From Emydura subglobosa (Eukaryota > Chordata > Testudines > Chelidae): 64,000 nt of DNA. Positions within the stretch are counted from its first letter, which is position 1; each line of letters starts with the position of its first letter. Shown here piece after piece: positions 1 through 10,492 of this stretch. A model generated the notes under the pieces. The model was given only the letters and a program-made list of their open reading frames with translations, made no database searches and was not told where the DNA came from. Location of the stretch: positions 2,867,928-2,931,927 of the forward strand of contig ML679995.1 of the NCBI GenBank assembly GCA_007922225.1, in the 5' to 3' direction. Position numbers and translations under genes: made by a program.

Positions 1-315
1 AGAGTGGGGACCCCACAGCGCCTGCAGCTGCTGTCGGGCGAAGAGACCGTGTCTGGCAGAAAGGAGCTGTAACAATTAGCTCCGTCCTCAGCAAACTGTA
101 ATCACTGAATTGTTCTGGGGTAATTGTCTTGATAACAACATCACCCATTCGAGTTCCTTTATTGCTGTTCCTGTTAATTATAATTACCATGCAAACTGTG
201 GCACCTACGCAACCCCAGATGATTAACAAGGCTGTGAAAACCTTGGGAAAGGAATGTGGTGACTGCAAATACCCTCTGTTTATCTCCCCATCTCTCCCCA
301 TACACCCATCTGTCT

Positions 316-466
316 AGCTCGCTATCTATCTAGATATACTCTTCTATCTAGTTCCTTATCTATTGCCGTAAACACCCTCCATCTATCTCACTATCTATTG
401 CCATAAACACACCATCTATTCCCAGCTACACCCCTCTGTCTGTCTCACTAGCTATCAAGACATGAA
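316..466. repeat. CTAT-rich degenerate tandem repeat
   Basis: Repeated CTATCTAT tracts mix with a unit of about 35 bases containing TATTGCC(G/A)TAAACAC, present twice in tandem (near 358 and 393). This looks like a decayed tetranucleotide array that later duplicated a longer unit. The preceding 315 bases hold nothing I recognise. Confidence 0.7.
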
Positions 467-1547
467 CTATGTGAAGTCCATTTATTCACATCTGAAGGCT
501 GGTCAGCTCAGAGCAGAAGTTTTGGAAGTCTCCATCCATCACTAGCCTCGCACACTCAGCAGCTGGCCTTCCAGTGACCTGTCGCACACCATCCGTCTCT
601 CGTCCCGCTGGTTGTCCCCTGCTTGGCTGACCTGTCACCGTTCCGCCCAGGATCACTTTCTCGAGGGCGTTTCCATCTCTGTGCCCGAGGTGACTAAAGC
701 ACACGAGTTTCCACCTTTTGACTTCGGACAACGGAGTCCGCTTCTCTCCGATAATATTTCTGCCGTAACAGGCCTAAACCAGGAGGCCTAAAGCCTGGTC
801 TACACCCAGAGAGGTGGGACTGTGCAATCAGAGTGACAAAGAAGAGATCGAGGCTTTCTACTGCAACGTCTCCAACACGCCACTACAAGAGAGAGATTTT
901 CTCAGCTGATCAGGGATCATCAAAGACATCTCAGTGTGAAGTGATGAGGAAAAGTTAACTCTAACCCTGCCACGGGGTCACTTGAAATGGCCCTTGCAGG
1001 CACCACTTTCCTACTTTGGCCCTTTCCTGCTTTGGCAGCCTGCGCAGAGCTGACCAGTAAAATCTCACTGAACTCACTGTCTCTGTCCTTCATCATCATC
1101 ATCCTCAGCCTCCAGTCCTGCCTTGCTCCCAGCACCGTGGTATCCAGGCCCATTTACTGCTGCTATTTTCTGCACAGCCCATTGTTTTCCGGCTGCACAC
1201 AAGATCTTCCCCACGAGCGCTCCGCTCCTTCCCCGATCCCCATTTCCAGGAGGTCGCTTCCCTATAGAGGGAGCGTGGCGTGCTGGGACCCGGCGTCTCC
1301 CCAGGCCGAATTTGGCTGGTCTCGGACAGGTGTCTCCTGGCTCCTTCTGACTCGGCAGCCCCCACACCGGGTGCGGGCCCCTCAGAGCTGCAGGAACACT
1401 CCGGCGGCTGTCAGAGATGATACCCAGCAAGCGGAGAAGATGAAGGGATGCGGGAGGAACCGTCCGGAAAGCAAAGCTCACCTGTTATTCAGCAGCTGCG
1501 CTCAGCCGCCTAGCTGCACTGCCCCCTGAACAGAGCAAGGGGTGGGT
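467..1547. other. Unassigned DNA
   Basis: No recognisable gene or repeat is visible. Open frames on both strands overlap each other and have no domain or codon pattern I recognise. The part from about 1190 to 1420 is GC-rich with many CpG pairs. A phrase near 797, CCTGGTCTACAC, resembles one end of the reptilian TIR elements found elsewhere here, but no matching second end is visible. Confidence 0.5.
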
Positions 1548-2321
1548 TAGAATCACGGACCACAGAAGGTGAGGGTTGGAAGGAACTTCAGGTGGTATCT
1601 AGTCCCACCCCTGCTCAGAGCAGGACCAACCTCAGCTAACCCATCCCAGCCACGGCTTTGTCAGGCCGGGCCTTAAAAACCTCTAAGGATGGAGATTCCA
1701 CCATGTAACAGGGTGCGGCGAGGAGGGAGGGGAGACGCCCTGGCCAGCCCCCTGGCACTCCAGCCTCTATAGCGAGCTGGCTAGCTGGGCAGTGGCCTGA
1801 TTACCTGTGGGGAGGCAGCTGTCAGCTTACGCAGGCTAAGCAGTTGCCCAGGCTTGGTTAGGCAAAGGGACAGCAGCTGCCCAGGAGGGTTTATAGGCTG
1901 GCCCAGATAGGAAGGGGGTGCCTGTCTCCCTGAACAGCCCCAGAGACTGCTGGTCCAGGCAAGGCATTGTAAGGTGGTGAGGAATTTAACTGCACCATGT
2001 AAATGACAGCACGGGTGACTGCAACCGGACAGTCTGCGTGTCCTTTGTTTGCCAGAGGGGAACCGAAGCAGAGGGGCAGCGGTGGGAAACCCCTTAAACA
2101 CCCCCTCCCTAGGTAACCCATTCCAGTGCTTCAGCACCTACCTAGGGATAAAGCTTTTCCTAATGTCCAACCTAAACCTGCCCCCCTGTAACTTGAGACC
2201 ATTGCTCCTTGTTTTGTCATCTGCCACCACTGAGAACAGCCTAGCTCCATCCTCCCTGGAACCCCCTTTCAGGTAGTTAAAGGCTGCTATCAAATCCCCC
2301 CTCATTCTTCTCTTTTGCAGA
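1548..2321 (-). mobile_element. CR1 LINE 3' end, minus strand, split by an insertion
   Basis: Read on the minus strand this is the C-terminal end of CR1 ORF2 plus the short 3' UTR. It matches the same segments of the copy at 17732-19038: the reverse complements of the GTGGTGAAGCA region, the [11 protein letters not shown] codons and the GAGCAGGGG tail are all present. The 3' tail lies near 1548 and is degraded. Frameshifts break the coding part. The copy is interrupted at 1703-2098 by unrelated DNA, after which homology resumes at CCCTCCCTAGG. It is 5'-truncated near 2321. Confidence 0.9.
1703..2098. mobile_element. Unidentified ~396 bp insertion inside a CR1
   Basis: The flanking CR1 continues without loss on either side, so this segment arrived after the CR1. 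The tetranucleotide CACC lies at both junctions (1699-1702 and 2099-2102), which fits a 4 bp target duplication. The interior begins ATGTAACAGGGTG and ends CCCCTTAAA. I see no coding capacity and no clear terminal inverted repeat. A solo LTR with worn ends is the likeliest class, but this is inference; the family is not recognised. Confidence 0.55.
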
Positions 2322-2711
2322 TTGTCTGTCTGCCAGCCTGGTCCTTGATTCCAGGGAGGGAGGTGCCTTGTGCCAGCCCCACACTTAGCACAGCTGACGT
2401 CTCCCCTGCACTGACGGGAAGGGGGAAGGGCAGACCGATTTGTTCCCAGATTTGCCCTTCACCTTGGGGCATGCTCATTTATTAGGGTTACCTTCCTGGA
2501 AGGGGGTGTGTGATTGATTCTACTGATGCACTGCTTGTGTTACTGGTGTGTTCATAGGGCTACAAGCCCACTCCCCATGGAGCTATCCTGCAGGACCTAC
2601 GGTTTTCAGGGCTGGGTTCCTCCAGCCCCAGATTCAAATAAACCCCCCACAGATGCACACACACATTCCAGATTAACTGAGTGCGTCTGAGCGGACCGGG
2701 CTATCAGCACT
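2322..2711. other. Unassigned DNA
   Basis: Nothing recognised. An AATAAA-type hexamer occurs near 2638, but there is no transcript structure to tie it to. Confidence 0.4.
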
Positions 2712-2992
2712 GTCAGCCGACCCCTTATGTGCCCCTGAAGTCAGCAGGCTGGGTGACTCCACATTTTCAGTCGCCACCCTTATATGCCCCTTTGCACGCA
2801 CCAGAATAGAGCAGGCTGGGTCCAAACAGCACTTTTCGTCTACTCCCCTCTATCTGCCCCTGGACCCGATCAGGCTGGGTCAAACAGCACTTGAGCCACA
2901 CCCTTAGTTGCCCCTGGACCCCAAAGGCTAGGCAGAGCAGCACTTCCCGGCTGTCCCCTTCATATGCCCCTTTACACCACAATTGTTCTAGC
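2712..2992. repeat. Minisatellite, ~55 bp unit, five copies
   Basis: The core (A/T)TGCCCCT recurs with GCCCCT at 2731, 2786, 2856, 2910 and 2966, giving spacings of 55, 70, 54 and 56 bases. Between cores the phrases CAGGCTGGGT and AACAGCACTT recur. The units are diverged from each other, and one is about 15 bases longer. A minus-strand open frame across it (2767-2982) shows a quasi-repeated peptide, which simply reflects the tandem DNA. Confidence 0.85.
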
Positions 2993-4269
2993 AGTAACCC
3001 CCTGGATGAGCAAACCCCACAGGATTTTTGGGCACTCCAGAGATCTTTGGCTTAGGTAAGAGAAGCGTTGCTGCAGAGCAAGATAGGGACCAAGGACACA
3101 AAGGAGTAAAATAAAGTTTGGAGAGAGAGAAGGGGGAAGGGCAGACGCGAGGCTCTATCTACTCCCCTCCCCTGCCCCGCCTGCCATTGAAAGGAGAAGA
3201 GGTGCTGGCGCCCCCAGGCTGCTCCAGGGGATGCGGGGAGCACATGGAGAAGAGGAAGGGGCTGCTGTAGTCTTCTTCGCTCCTGTGGTCGTGAGGCTAG
3301 GGGCAGGATCGTGAGGACGTTGGCAGCAGTCTCGGGGCAACCGAAGGGCATCAGCCGCAAGGCGGGAGGTGAGCGATTAAGTGTAATAAAAAGGGGGCGT
3401 ACGTCAGAGGCGGTAGAACGACCTTCCCAAGGGAAGGGCTCGGAGATCGATGGCTCCCGAGACTTCAAATGCTGCTGAACGAAACTGCGGTGTGTTTCGG
3501 GGACAATCCTGCACTGCCCCGCTCGGCTGAGCGGCCGAGTCCTTCCCATCACGAAAGCCAAGGAGCGGGTGCCCAGCTAGCGTGAATCGACTCCCTGCAG
3601 CTGTTCTGGGTTACCCCAGCGGCCAGTCTAGCCTGCCGAGCCCATTGCATATACTGTCTGCAACCCCAGCCCTCGCTTCCCTTCGGTCTCCCCTGTGCCG
3701 GGGCTAATGAGGATCAGTGGTGGCTGCCTGCAAAGTTTCTCTCCATGTGAGCAGTGGTTTCCCATGGCGAACGATCCCCAGCTCCCTTCACTTCTCCCTG
3801 TATTTCTTATTTCCCGAACCCTTTGATCGTCGCATGGCTCTGCTCCGATGTGCCGGCTTTCCAATCTGCTGTGGAGAAGCGGGGGGCCTGTTCTGAGTGC
3901 AGGGCTCTGGCTGAGGTGTCCCCACTGCCGTGCAGGGCAGGGTACTCCCCCCCCCCCCGGTTTCTAGTTCCAATAAGCCCATGTTGCGTTTGCCGCTGTG
4001 TGGCAGTGTGGCCCTGGTGGCAGAAATGCAAGGTAGCAGGTGGGAGGGTGCTGCCCAGTGGCCGAAGCAGGGAATTACGACTGGGATCCTAGTCCCGGTG
4101 TTGAAGGGCAGCGGGGTACAGGAGCTGGAAAAGAGGACGGGGAGTCAGGACTCATTGCTTCTGCTTCTGGCTGTGGCAAGGAATACGGCCAGCGAGTAGC
4201 ATAGAAGCCCAAGAGTCAGGGAACCCCACAAGTCAGTTTCCAATCCTAGCCCAATCTCCAACCTTGGGA
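2993..4269. other. Unassigned DNA with a CpG-dense core
   Basis: No exon or known repeat is evident. The notable part is the CpG-rich stretch listed separately at 3270-3570. A run of ten or more C occurs near 3947-3958. The overlapping open frames on both strands between 3050 and 4200 look like products of GC-rich composition rather than genes. Confidence 0.45.
3270..3570. promoter_or_regulatory. CpG-dense patch, possible CpG island
   Basis: By eye about 24 CpG pairs fall in roughly 290 bases, far above the depleted background of the window. No TATA box, recognisable first exon or splice donor accompanies it. It could be a small CpG island, a GC-rich repeat remnant or chance. The regulatory role is inference. 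Confidence 0.25.
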
Positions 4270-4459
4270 TAGGAGTGTTGTCTAGTGGTTAGCGCTGAAG
4301 ACTGGGAGTCAGGATGCTATTCCCCCTCCTCCCACTAGCTGACAAAGTCTCTCTTTGTGCCTCAGTTTTCCTAGCTGAAAAACAGGGATAACACTTACCT
4401 TATAGTGATACTGCGAGACCTACTTAATGACAGGGCCGTGAGCGCCTCAGATAAAAGCC
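4270..4459 (+). mobile_element. MIR-like (CORE) SINE, plus strand
   Basis: The copy starts with the tRNA-related head phrase GTCTAGTGGTTAG and continues through ACTGGGAGTCAGGA and TGTGCCTCAGTTTTCC to AACAGGGATAACACTTACCT. This is the typical order of an ancient MIR-type SINE in amniotes. Divergence is moderate. It is not a functional tRNA gene because the clover-leaf arms do not follow the head. Confidence 0.8.
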
Positions 4460-4930
4460 TCTCTCTTTCAGCACATGTGCCCCAAGTTTATAATTAGTAC
4501 CAGGCCAGACAATCCTTAGGGCTTGGAATCTGCTTTCGCTGCTTTAAGTCAGACCTTTAACATTATTTAAACACAATGGGGTTGGAGGGGGTTTTTGTTA
4601 TTTTTAATGCAGACCAGATTTCACTCGGCTGGGAGAATGAATCGCTCTTCATCTGGATGGACTGGCTGCCTTTCCAGCTACCGAAGCTCAGAAGATGCCA
4701 GCCAGGCCTTTCCGCCTGACATTCCAGCCAGGTCATGGTAGGAGGAGGGCAGCAGAAGCGTCTCTTCTGTTTCCCCATGCCCCAGGGTCCATGCCGGCAG
4801 AGTTGGGGGATTTGTAACATTGATCACCCAAATTGCTGATGAAAGGGTGTCTGAAGAGTTCATGTACCCACTCTGCAGAGTTGTGGGTAGGGAGCCAGGC
4901 CATCATTCGCAATCCCACAGGCCTGGTGCC

Positions 4931-5198
4931 AGAGCTGGTCAGGTTTTTTTCGTTGCAAACAATTCTTGAGGAAAAATGGCTGTATTGTCAAATAGACATT
5001 CCCCTGGGCAATGTCCGGGTTTGATGATATTTTGGGGTTTTTTATCAAAAAAACAGAACCTTTTTTTTTTTTTCTATTTTTTCCCCCATTTTTGCAGACT
5101 TTGGGTTAAAACAAACTCAGAGCCCAACCATTTTTCAGTTGCTGAAAACAGAAACTAGCTTTAAAAGTTTGTTTTCTGGCAACAAAAATTCCTGGATT

Positions 5199-5242
<44 letters not shown>

Positions 5243-5338
5243 TCCAAAAACCTAAAAAATGCCATGGAAAAATTTTGAAGAAAATGGAAAGAAATTCATG
5301 TTTATCAAATATGTTCCTGAGTGGGGGAGATTCCCAGC
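4931..5338. mobile_element. Palindromic AGAGCTGG-type element, diverged copy
   Basis: It starts with AGAGCTGGTCAGG and ends near TTCCCAGCTAAT, approximate inverted versions of each other. The inside is full of AAATTTT, TTTTGAAG and GAAA-type phrases. The same organisation recurs at 15714, 25969, 28206 and 48074. It contains a (TTTC)n microsatellite and a T-run. Boundaries are approximate. Confidence 0.5.
5197..5244. repeat. (TTTC)n microsatellite, ~12 units
   Basis: An uninterrupted TTTC array. A minus-strand open frame across it reads as Lys/Glu/Arg repeats and is an artefact of the array. A T-rich run occurs upstream near 5060-5082. Confidence 0.95.
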
Positions 5339-6405
5339 TAATGCTATGTAGCCCTGATGATACAGTGCGAGGACTGAGGTTTACCCCCCACATCTCACGT
5401 GGGCCCTATTCTCATACTACGCCAGTTGCCCCTATCAAATTTTTCCCGGGATAAGCTCCCTTAGAGGTCAGAAAATGCCTCATTCATACATGAATCCGGG
5501 TGGGGTCTGAACACAAAAATGAAAGCAAATTGTATCAGTGAATCTCAACTCTTGCTAAAGCCCGGGTTTCTAGGGTGTGACAGCAGCAGATCAGGATTGA
5601 GGGGTACTGGCAGAGCTGGGTGGAGGAATCCCAGGGCTGGAGTAGCAGGGGCTGCTGTACTTAGCCATCTGCAATACAGTGAAAGAGCAGGGAGGGGAAC
5701 TCATAACCTTTTGCTGCTACACAGCATCTCCCTTAGCATAATCAGTGGCGGGAGCCACCTTCCACTTGAAGCCCTCGCCTGCTTCTCATCCTGATTATTA
5801 TGATCATTACTGTCTCATTTTGAGTTGCAAATCAGAAATATTGTGCCTGAGACTTTTCCTCTCTGGGGAGCACATAACAAGGGGAGAGATTGACTCTGAA
5901 GTTCGGCGCCGTTCCGCTGAAAAACTGCCGTGACAAATCGAAACTGTCTCACTTTTTAGAAGAAGTTTTGATTGGAATCAATCTTTTTTTTTCTTTTACA
6001 AGCATAAAAAGGGAGTAGTTAAAAGTAAGATTTATTCCAAATTCGTCTTATCATCTCTGAGCCATTCAATTTTGTAATCAATTCCCACTGGGTCTTCACC
6101 AAGAAGCCCATATTCAGACTCAATCTTGTATTTCATTAGGTTATTTCTGGTGTTAAAAAATAAGATTGATTCTTACTTTATGTTATAGCGCGACAGCAAT
6201 TTATTTTTTAATGATATGAGGTAAGAATCAATTTCAGGGTTCTTCTCCTCTTGCTTTTCCTAGCAAAGTTACACTGCTGGTTTCACTGGTGCAGAGAGGA
6301 TAAAGCCAGTTCTGAAGGATTCTCAGCTTCTTTCTGAGTCAATTTGCAACGTGGACTGTCTTAGGGAGCCTTCTAGTTGAACAGTGCCTGTCCCATGGAG
6401 GAACA
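5339..6405. other. Unassigned DNA, AT-rich in its second half
   Basis: No gene or known repeat identified. Between 5940 and 6240 the sequence is AT-rich with short inverted motifs, such as GATTGGAATCAATC near 5969 and ATTGATTCTTAC against GTAAGAATCAAT near 6170 and 6220. It could be an old palindromic element or unique sequence. Confidence 0.4.
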
Positions 6406-6413
6406 GGGGGCGT

Positions 6414-6537
6414 TAGGGTGACCAGATGTCCTGATTTTATAGGGACAGTCCTGACATTTGGGGCTTTCTCTTATATAGGCGCCTATTACATCCCACTCCC
6501 TGTCCTGATTTTTCACACTTGCTGCCTGGTCACCCTA
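6414..6537 (+). mobile_element. hAT-like MITE (TAGGGTGACCAGA family), 124 bp
   Basis: Terminal inverted repeats are TAGGGTGACCAGA at the left and its near reverse complement CTGGTCACCCTA at the right. The element is flanked by GGGGGCGT (6406-6413) and GGGGGCAT (6538-6545), an 8 bp target duplication with one mismatch, the signature of hAT-type transposition. It has no coding capacity, so it would have needed a transposase in trans. Two more copies lie at 51732-51862 and 56590-56712. Confidence 0.85.
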
Positions 6538-6555
6538 GGGGGCATTGTGAAGCCT

Positions 6556-6770
6556 GTGTGCATGTCTACACTGCAGCTGGGGGGTGGGGAGGGTGCAATT
6601 CCCAGCACGGGTAGACGTACATACACCAACTCTGCTTGAGCGAGCCCACCGAAAATAGCAACCCAAGCCGCTATCCATGCTGCCGTGGTCACAATGCTAT
6701 TTTTAGCCTGCTAGCTCAAACAGTGTTTGTGTGTGTACGTCAGCCCAGGCTGGGGATCACACCTTCTAGG
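6556..6770. mobile_element. TIR element with GTCTACAC ends (same type as 10153)
   Basis: The left part reads TGTCTACACTGCAGCTGGG, followed by CAATTCCCAGCACGGGTAGACG and a GCTTGAGCGAGC phrase. Matching phrases occur in the copy at 10153-10354. The right part, near CTAGCTCAAACAG and GTACGTCAGCCCAGGC, is a weak inverted match to the left. Non-autonomous and diverged. Confidence 0.55.
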
Positions 6771-7203
6771 TAGATGCAGTCTTTGAGCTACCCGGCACGG
6801 CTCAGATTCCTAAGGGCGCGTTGTCCATTGCCTTGCAGTCATTAACTCCAGAGCAGGTGGGTGCGAATCCCTCCCATTTGGCGCTCACCGTACCCTGGTG
6901 TAAAATGATGACCCCAGGCGTGGAGCAATGGAGAATCAAGCCCCACTGGTGGACCCCATTTCCACTGGAGCAGCATGACTTGCATCAGTACAACACACCC
7001 TCGTGTGCAGTCACGCTGCACTGGTGTCCGTTGTAGGGGAGTTTGCAGTGGTTGAAGTTAAATCCCAGAGGAGACAGGGCCCCAGGAACTGAGCTGAATG
7101 CTGGTATTGCTCACAGCTGCAGCGTGTAATCCCCTGGCATGTGCAGAGCCCTGACCACACCTCCAGCCTCGATGGCCACACCCCTTCCTGGGCGCTGTGA
7201 CCA

Positions 7204-7511
7204 TACAATCATAGACGATTCGGGTTGGAAGGGATCTCAGGAGCTCATCTAGTCCCACCCCCTGCTCACAGCAGGACCAACCCCAACTAAACCATCCCAG
7301 CCAGGGCTTTGTCAAGCCGGGCCTTAAAAACCTCTAAGGATGGAGATTCCACCCCCTCCCTAGGTAACCCATTCCAGTGCTTCACCACCCTCCTAGGGAA
7401 AAAGTTTTTCCTAGTGTCCAACCTAGACCTCCCCCACTGCAACCTGAGACCATTGCTCCTTGTTCTGTCATCTGCCACCATTGAGAACAGTCTAGCTCCA
7501 TCCTCCCTGGA
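7204..7511 (-). mobile_element. CR1 LINE 3' end, minus strand
   Basis: Starting from the 3' tail (ATCATAGACGATT) it covers the short 3' UTR and the last ~70 codons of ORF2, matching the 17732-19038 copy closely. The minus-strand frame reads [20 protein letters not shown] near its middle. The copy is 5'-truncated at CCCTGGA (about 7511). Usual for CR1, no clear target duplication is seen. Confidence 0.93.
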
Positions 7512-9249
7512 GCTTGGGCCGGGCTAGCTGCCTCCCTTGCATTCGTGCTCAGTTCAGAGTCTCCGGCAAGGTGCTCGATATGCTGAGCTTTCCACTGGAG
7601 CCAATGGGAGTGGAAGGGGCTCAGCCCAGCTCAGTAGCTGTTCAGCCCTTGGCAGGATCAGTACCTAGGAGCAGACGGCTCTGGCAGTCTGCTTGTGTCC
7701 TACACTGGTGCAATGAGATCCGGAAAGATCAGGCTGCCCATTCCCTGCCCACCCTGTCCCACATTCCAGGAAGGTACCAGAACATCCCCAAACCCCATAG
7801 ATAACGAGGGCTCCTGACCCCTCCGGATGACAAGATGAGGTTTTGTCCGAGCCATCCGCTACAAGGTGGTATCGTACCACACCAGAGGGACAATATGCAA
7901 CTGGTCTGGATCAGTGTGTAAAGGAGGGTCTCAGAGGGAGTGTCTTTGTCTGGCCGAGTGAGGAACGGAAAGTCCCGCCGTTTACGGAGCTGGTCCATAG
8001 TCAGGGGCATACGTGTGTTAAGTGCACTTGTGGCAGCGATAGGAAGCTTTTAACCGTGCTCATTTAACAATAAACCTGGCCTGGCGCCTTCGTTGCTCAA
8101 AAGGATCTCTGGTCTCATTGGATAACCCAATTGTGGTTTGGTGTCTCGGTTACCTGCAGAGCTGGGACAGCGTACACACCGGGAGAACACACATGCAGCC
8201 GACAACTGACAACAAGCCCCTCACGGCTGCCGATGCCGGCTGGACCGGGAGCCGAGAACAGCCTTCTGCTCCAAAGCAACCCAGCTGATCTGGCAGCTGT
8301 GAGCTGGAGGTCTCTGCCCTTGGTCCGGATCTCGTGCCTGGAAGCCGGGGTGGGGGCTGCAGAGGGTCTCCTCTGCTCCTGGTGCCCAGTGCGCTGCCCA
8401 GGGCAGTACCACCGCCACCCATCGCGGGCCCCACACCTAGATAAAGTAAATACTTCCTGGCCGTCATTGTCAACGGCCGGTTACCCACTCAGAATTCATA
8501 TTTAGCAATGATCAGCTAGCCAGAAGTAATTCACCATGAAGGAAGCCTGGTGCAGGGCAGGATGGTTCTCACTGCACTCTCCCAGGAAACTCCTGAGCAC
8601 GCCAGCTAGGCCTTGCACACCAAGCGGCTCTCCTCTGGGTTGGGATTTTGTGCCGGACTCCTGCAGCTCGTTCTCAAGAGATTCTGGCCCCAGGAAGCGG
8701 AAACCTCATGAGACTCGGCCGTCCTTTCCCTTCTCTCATTTTCTGCCTCCGACTCCCATTAAGCCAAGAACTGAGGTGCGCACAACAAAGGGATTGCTTT
8801 TTGAATCTTAGCAACTCGACCCTGTATTGCCCATTATCGGGGAAATGTGACCCGCTCCTCCTATGGACTTGTGGGATAGTAAAAAGTGGTCTGTCTTTGC
8901 AATGGAAACTCTTTCACCCCCAGCACGTGCGCAAGAGAAGTACCCAAAGGAGGAGAGTTGTTTAGAAATGTAGCCACCCTTTCTATGGTACTCAGAGGAG
9001 GAGGTGGTCCCAGCCGGCAAGCCAGAATCTTTAGCCAGCTCCTGTGAATATTGCCCTGGTTCCGATCGAGCCATTTCCCGTGCAGCATCTTAAAGTTTGA
9101 TTGTAACTTGGCCGCAAAAAAATGGCATACATTTCTGACAGGGAGTGTCATTAACTGATGGCACGGCTCCCCGAGGGACACGGTGGATTCTCTGTCACTT
9201 GGGGCTTCGCTCTTCAGACTGAATGGCTCTTTCGAAAAGACCTGCGCCA
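7512..9249. other. Unassigned DNA, with an AATAAA signal near 8069
   Basis: No exon or repeat family recognised with confidence. AATAAA at 8069-8074 is followed by CCTGGCCTGGCGCC and a T/G-containing stretch, a layout seen in the R-U5 part of some LTRs. No TG...CA ends or target duplication could be placed, so an LTR is only a possibility. The 8150-8480 part is GC-rich. Confidence 0.4.
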
Positions 9250-9371
9250 GGAGCGAGGCGTTTGATGCAGAAATTACAGGGTGGGTTCTCCAGCCGGGGC
9301 AAGGCAGGAGGTCAGACTGGATAAGCACAAAGGTCTCATCTGGCCTCACTCTCTGCAAAGCCATGAATCTA
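9250..9371 (+). mobile_element. Ancient CR1 3' tail, plus strand
   Basis: The series TTTGATGCAGAAATTAC, GGTTCTCCAGCC, CAGGAGGTCAGACTGGAT, AGGTCTCATCTGGCCT and ATGAATCT has the order of an older CR1 subfamily 3' UTR. Only the tail is left. Confidence 0.8.
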
Positions 9372-10152
9372 AGCTGCCCTGAGCACAGGAGCACTGCGAG
9401 ATGAGGTCCGACAGAATCCAGGGGGCTACCTCCTTCGCCTCGCAAGCCTTGGCCTAATGCGTGAGACGATGGCAAAAAGACACAGCAACGCCATCTCTGA
9501 CGACGTCCCCTGGGGAACTGGCTCCCTGCCTCCCTTCTGCCTATTCCCTTCCCACTCTTGCGCATGGCTATGTTCCCACTGCATACTTAACCCTGCGGCC
9601 CCCTCCGGCATAAAATCACCCTTCCAGCTCTTCACCGTAGGCTGGCTCATGGCACCCTGAATCATGCTGAGGGGCACCATGCTCCAGGACGGCTCCTGTT
9701 GGCTTCAATGGGGCGCCCCGTGGAGGAAAGTTATTGCTCCCCCTCTGAGCAAGGATGGTGGAATCTGGCCCGGTTTCTAGCCTGGTCTGCCAGCCGCCCC
9801 TGAGCATTGTTGTTGTTGGCGGAACACCGTCTGTCATTCTGGCACTGAGCGTCTGCGTTCGGGGCATGGTCCCGCAGGAGGGACCCCCCCAGCCTGACTC
9901 CCCCTCCCCCCCCGCCCCAGACGCAATACCTCTGCGTATGCAGCCTGAATTGGGCCAGGGTTTGGGCACCCCTCACCTTGGACAATGGGGGCTGCGGGTG
10001 TCTGTCTTGCTGGCTGTGTGCCCGGCTGTGGGGGCTGAGTGTTTCTGTCTCTCACGCTCCGGCTGGCTGGCTGCATCTGTGTGTGTGCACGCACGCGTGT
10101 GTGTGTTTCTCTCTCTCTGGCTCTGGGTCCATGTGTCTGCTTGTGTCTTTCT
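9372..10152. other. Unassigned GC-rich DNA
   Basis: No gene or repeat recognised. From about 10066 the sequence turns into GTGTGTG and CTCTCTC low-complexity DNA that continues on the far side of the TIR element at 10153-10354. Confidence 0.4.
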
Positions 10153-10354
10153 CAGGGTCCGTCTACACAGCAGCTGGGATTGTGCTTCCCAGCCCTGGTA
10201 GACGGCCACGCGCTAGATCTGCTTGAACTAGTGTGCTAAAAACAGATTGTGGGGGTCATGGCGGCACCCACGGCAATGTGGGTTAGCCAATCCCCCAGGT
10301 ATGCAGCCCGTCCACACTGCTAGTTCGAGCAGAGCCTCTGTGCAGACAAGCCTG
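10153..10354. mobile_element. Non-autonomous TIR element, CAGG-CTTGTCTACACA type
   Basis: The left end CAGGGTCCGTCTACACA and the right end TGTGCAGACAAGCCTG are inverted versions of each other with a few mismatches. Internal phrases GCTTGAACTAG and CTAGTTCGAGCAG also pair. It is about 200 bp with no coding capacity. It sits within TG/TC-rich low-complexity sequence. I could not find a target duplication. Confidence 0.75.
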
Positions 10355-10492
10355 CAGTGTGTGACTGGGTTCACACACACTTGTGTGTGTTTCTGTGTGC
10401 ACGTCTCTCTGTTTGCATCTCTCTCTTTGCCGCGGTGTCTCTGTCTGTCACGGTAGATGCATGTCTGTCTAGCTGTCTGTCTGTCGGTCCCT
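10355..10492. repeat. TG/TCTG-rich low-complexity DNA
   Basis: GTGTGTGT, TCTCTCT and TGTCTGTCTG runs with interruptions. It continues the composition found just left of the neighbouring TIR element, suggesting that element landed inside a simple-repeat tract. Confidence 0.75.

Noticed and set aside
987..1529. 180-codon plus-strand open frame
   Set aside because: Overlaps minus-strand frames of similar length in GC-rich DNA; no domain and no supporting context.
2712..2992. CRISPR-like spaced repeats
   Set aside because: Units are contiguous and diverged, with no identical direct repeats and unique spacers. The organism is a vertebrate, so it is a minisatellite.
4270..4300. tRNA gene from the GTCTAGTGGTTAG box
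   Set aside because: Only the tRNA-derived head of a MIR-like SINE; the remaining clover-leaf arms are absent.
5106..5393. Lys/Glu-rich protein frame
   Set aside because: It is a direct translation of the (TTTC)n microsatellite.
8069..8160. LTR end with primer-binding site after AATAAA
   Set aside because: AATAAA and a TTTGGTGTCTCG phrase are suggestive, but no matching LTR start, TG...CA ends or duplication could be placed.
8861..9565. 234-codon minus-strand open frame
   Set aside because: It runs through an ancient CR1 tail (9250-9371) and unassigned DNA, and its composition shows no domain. Chance frame.
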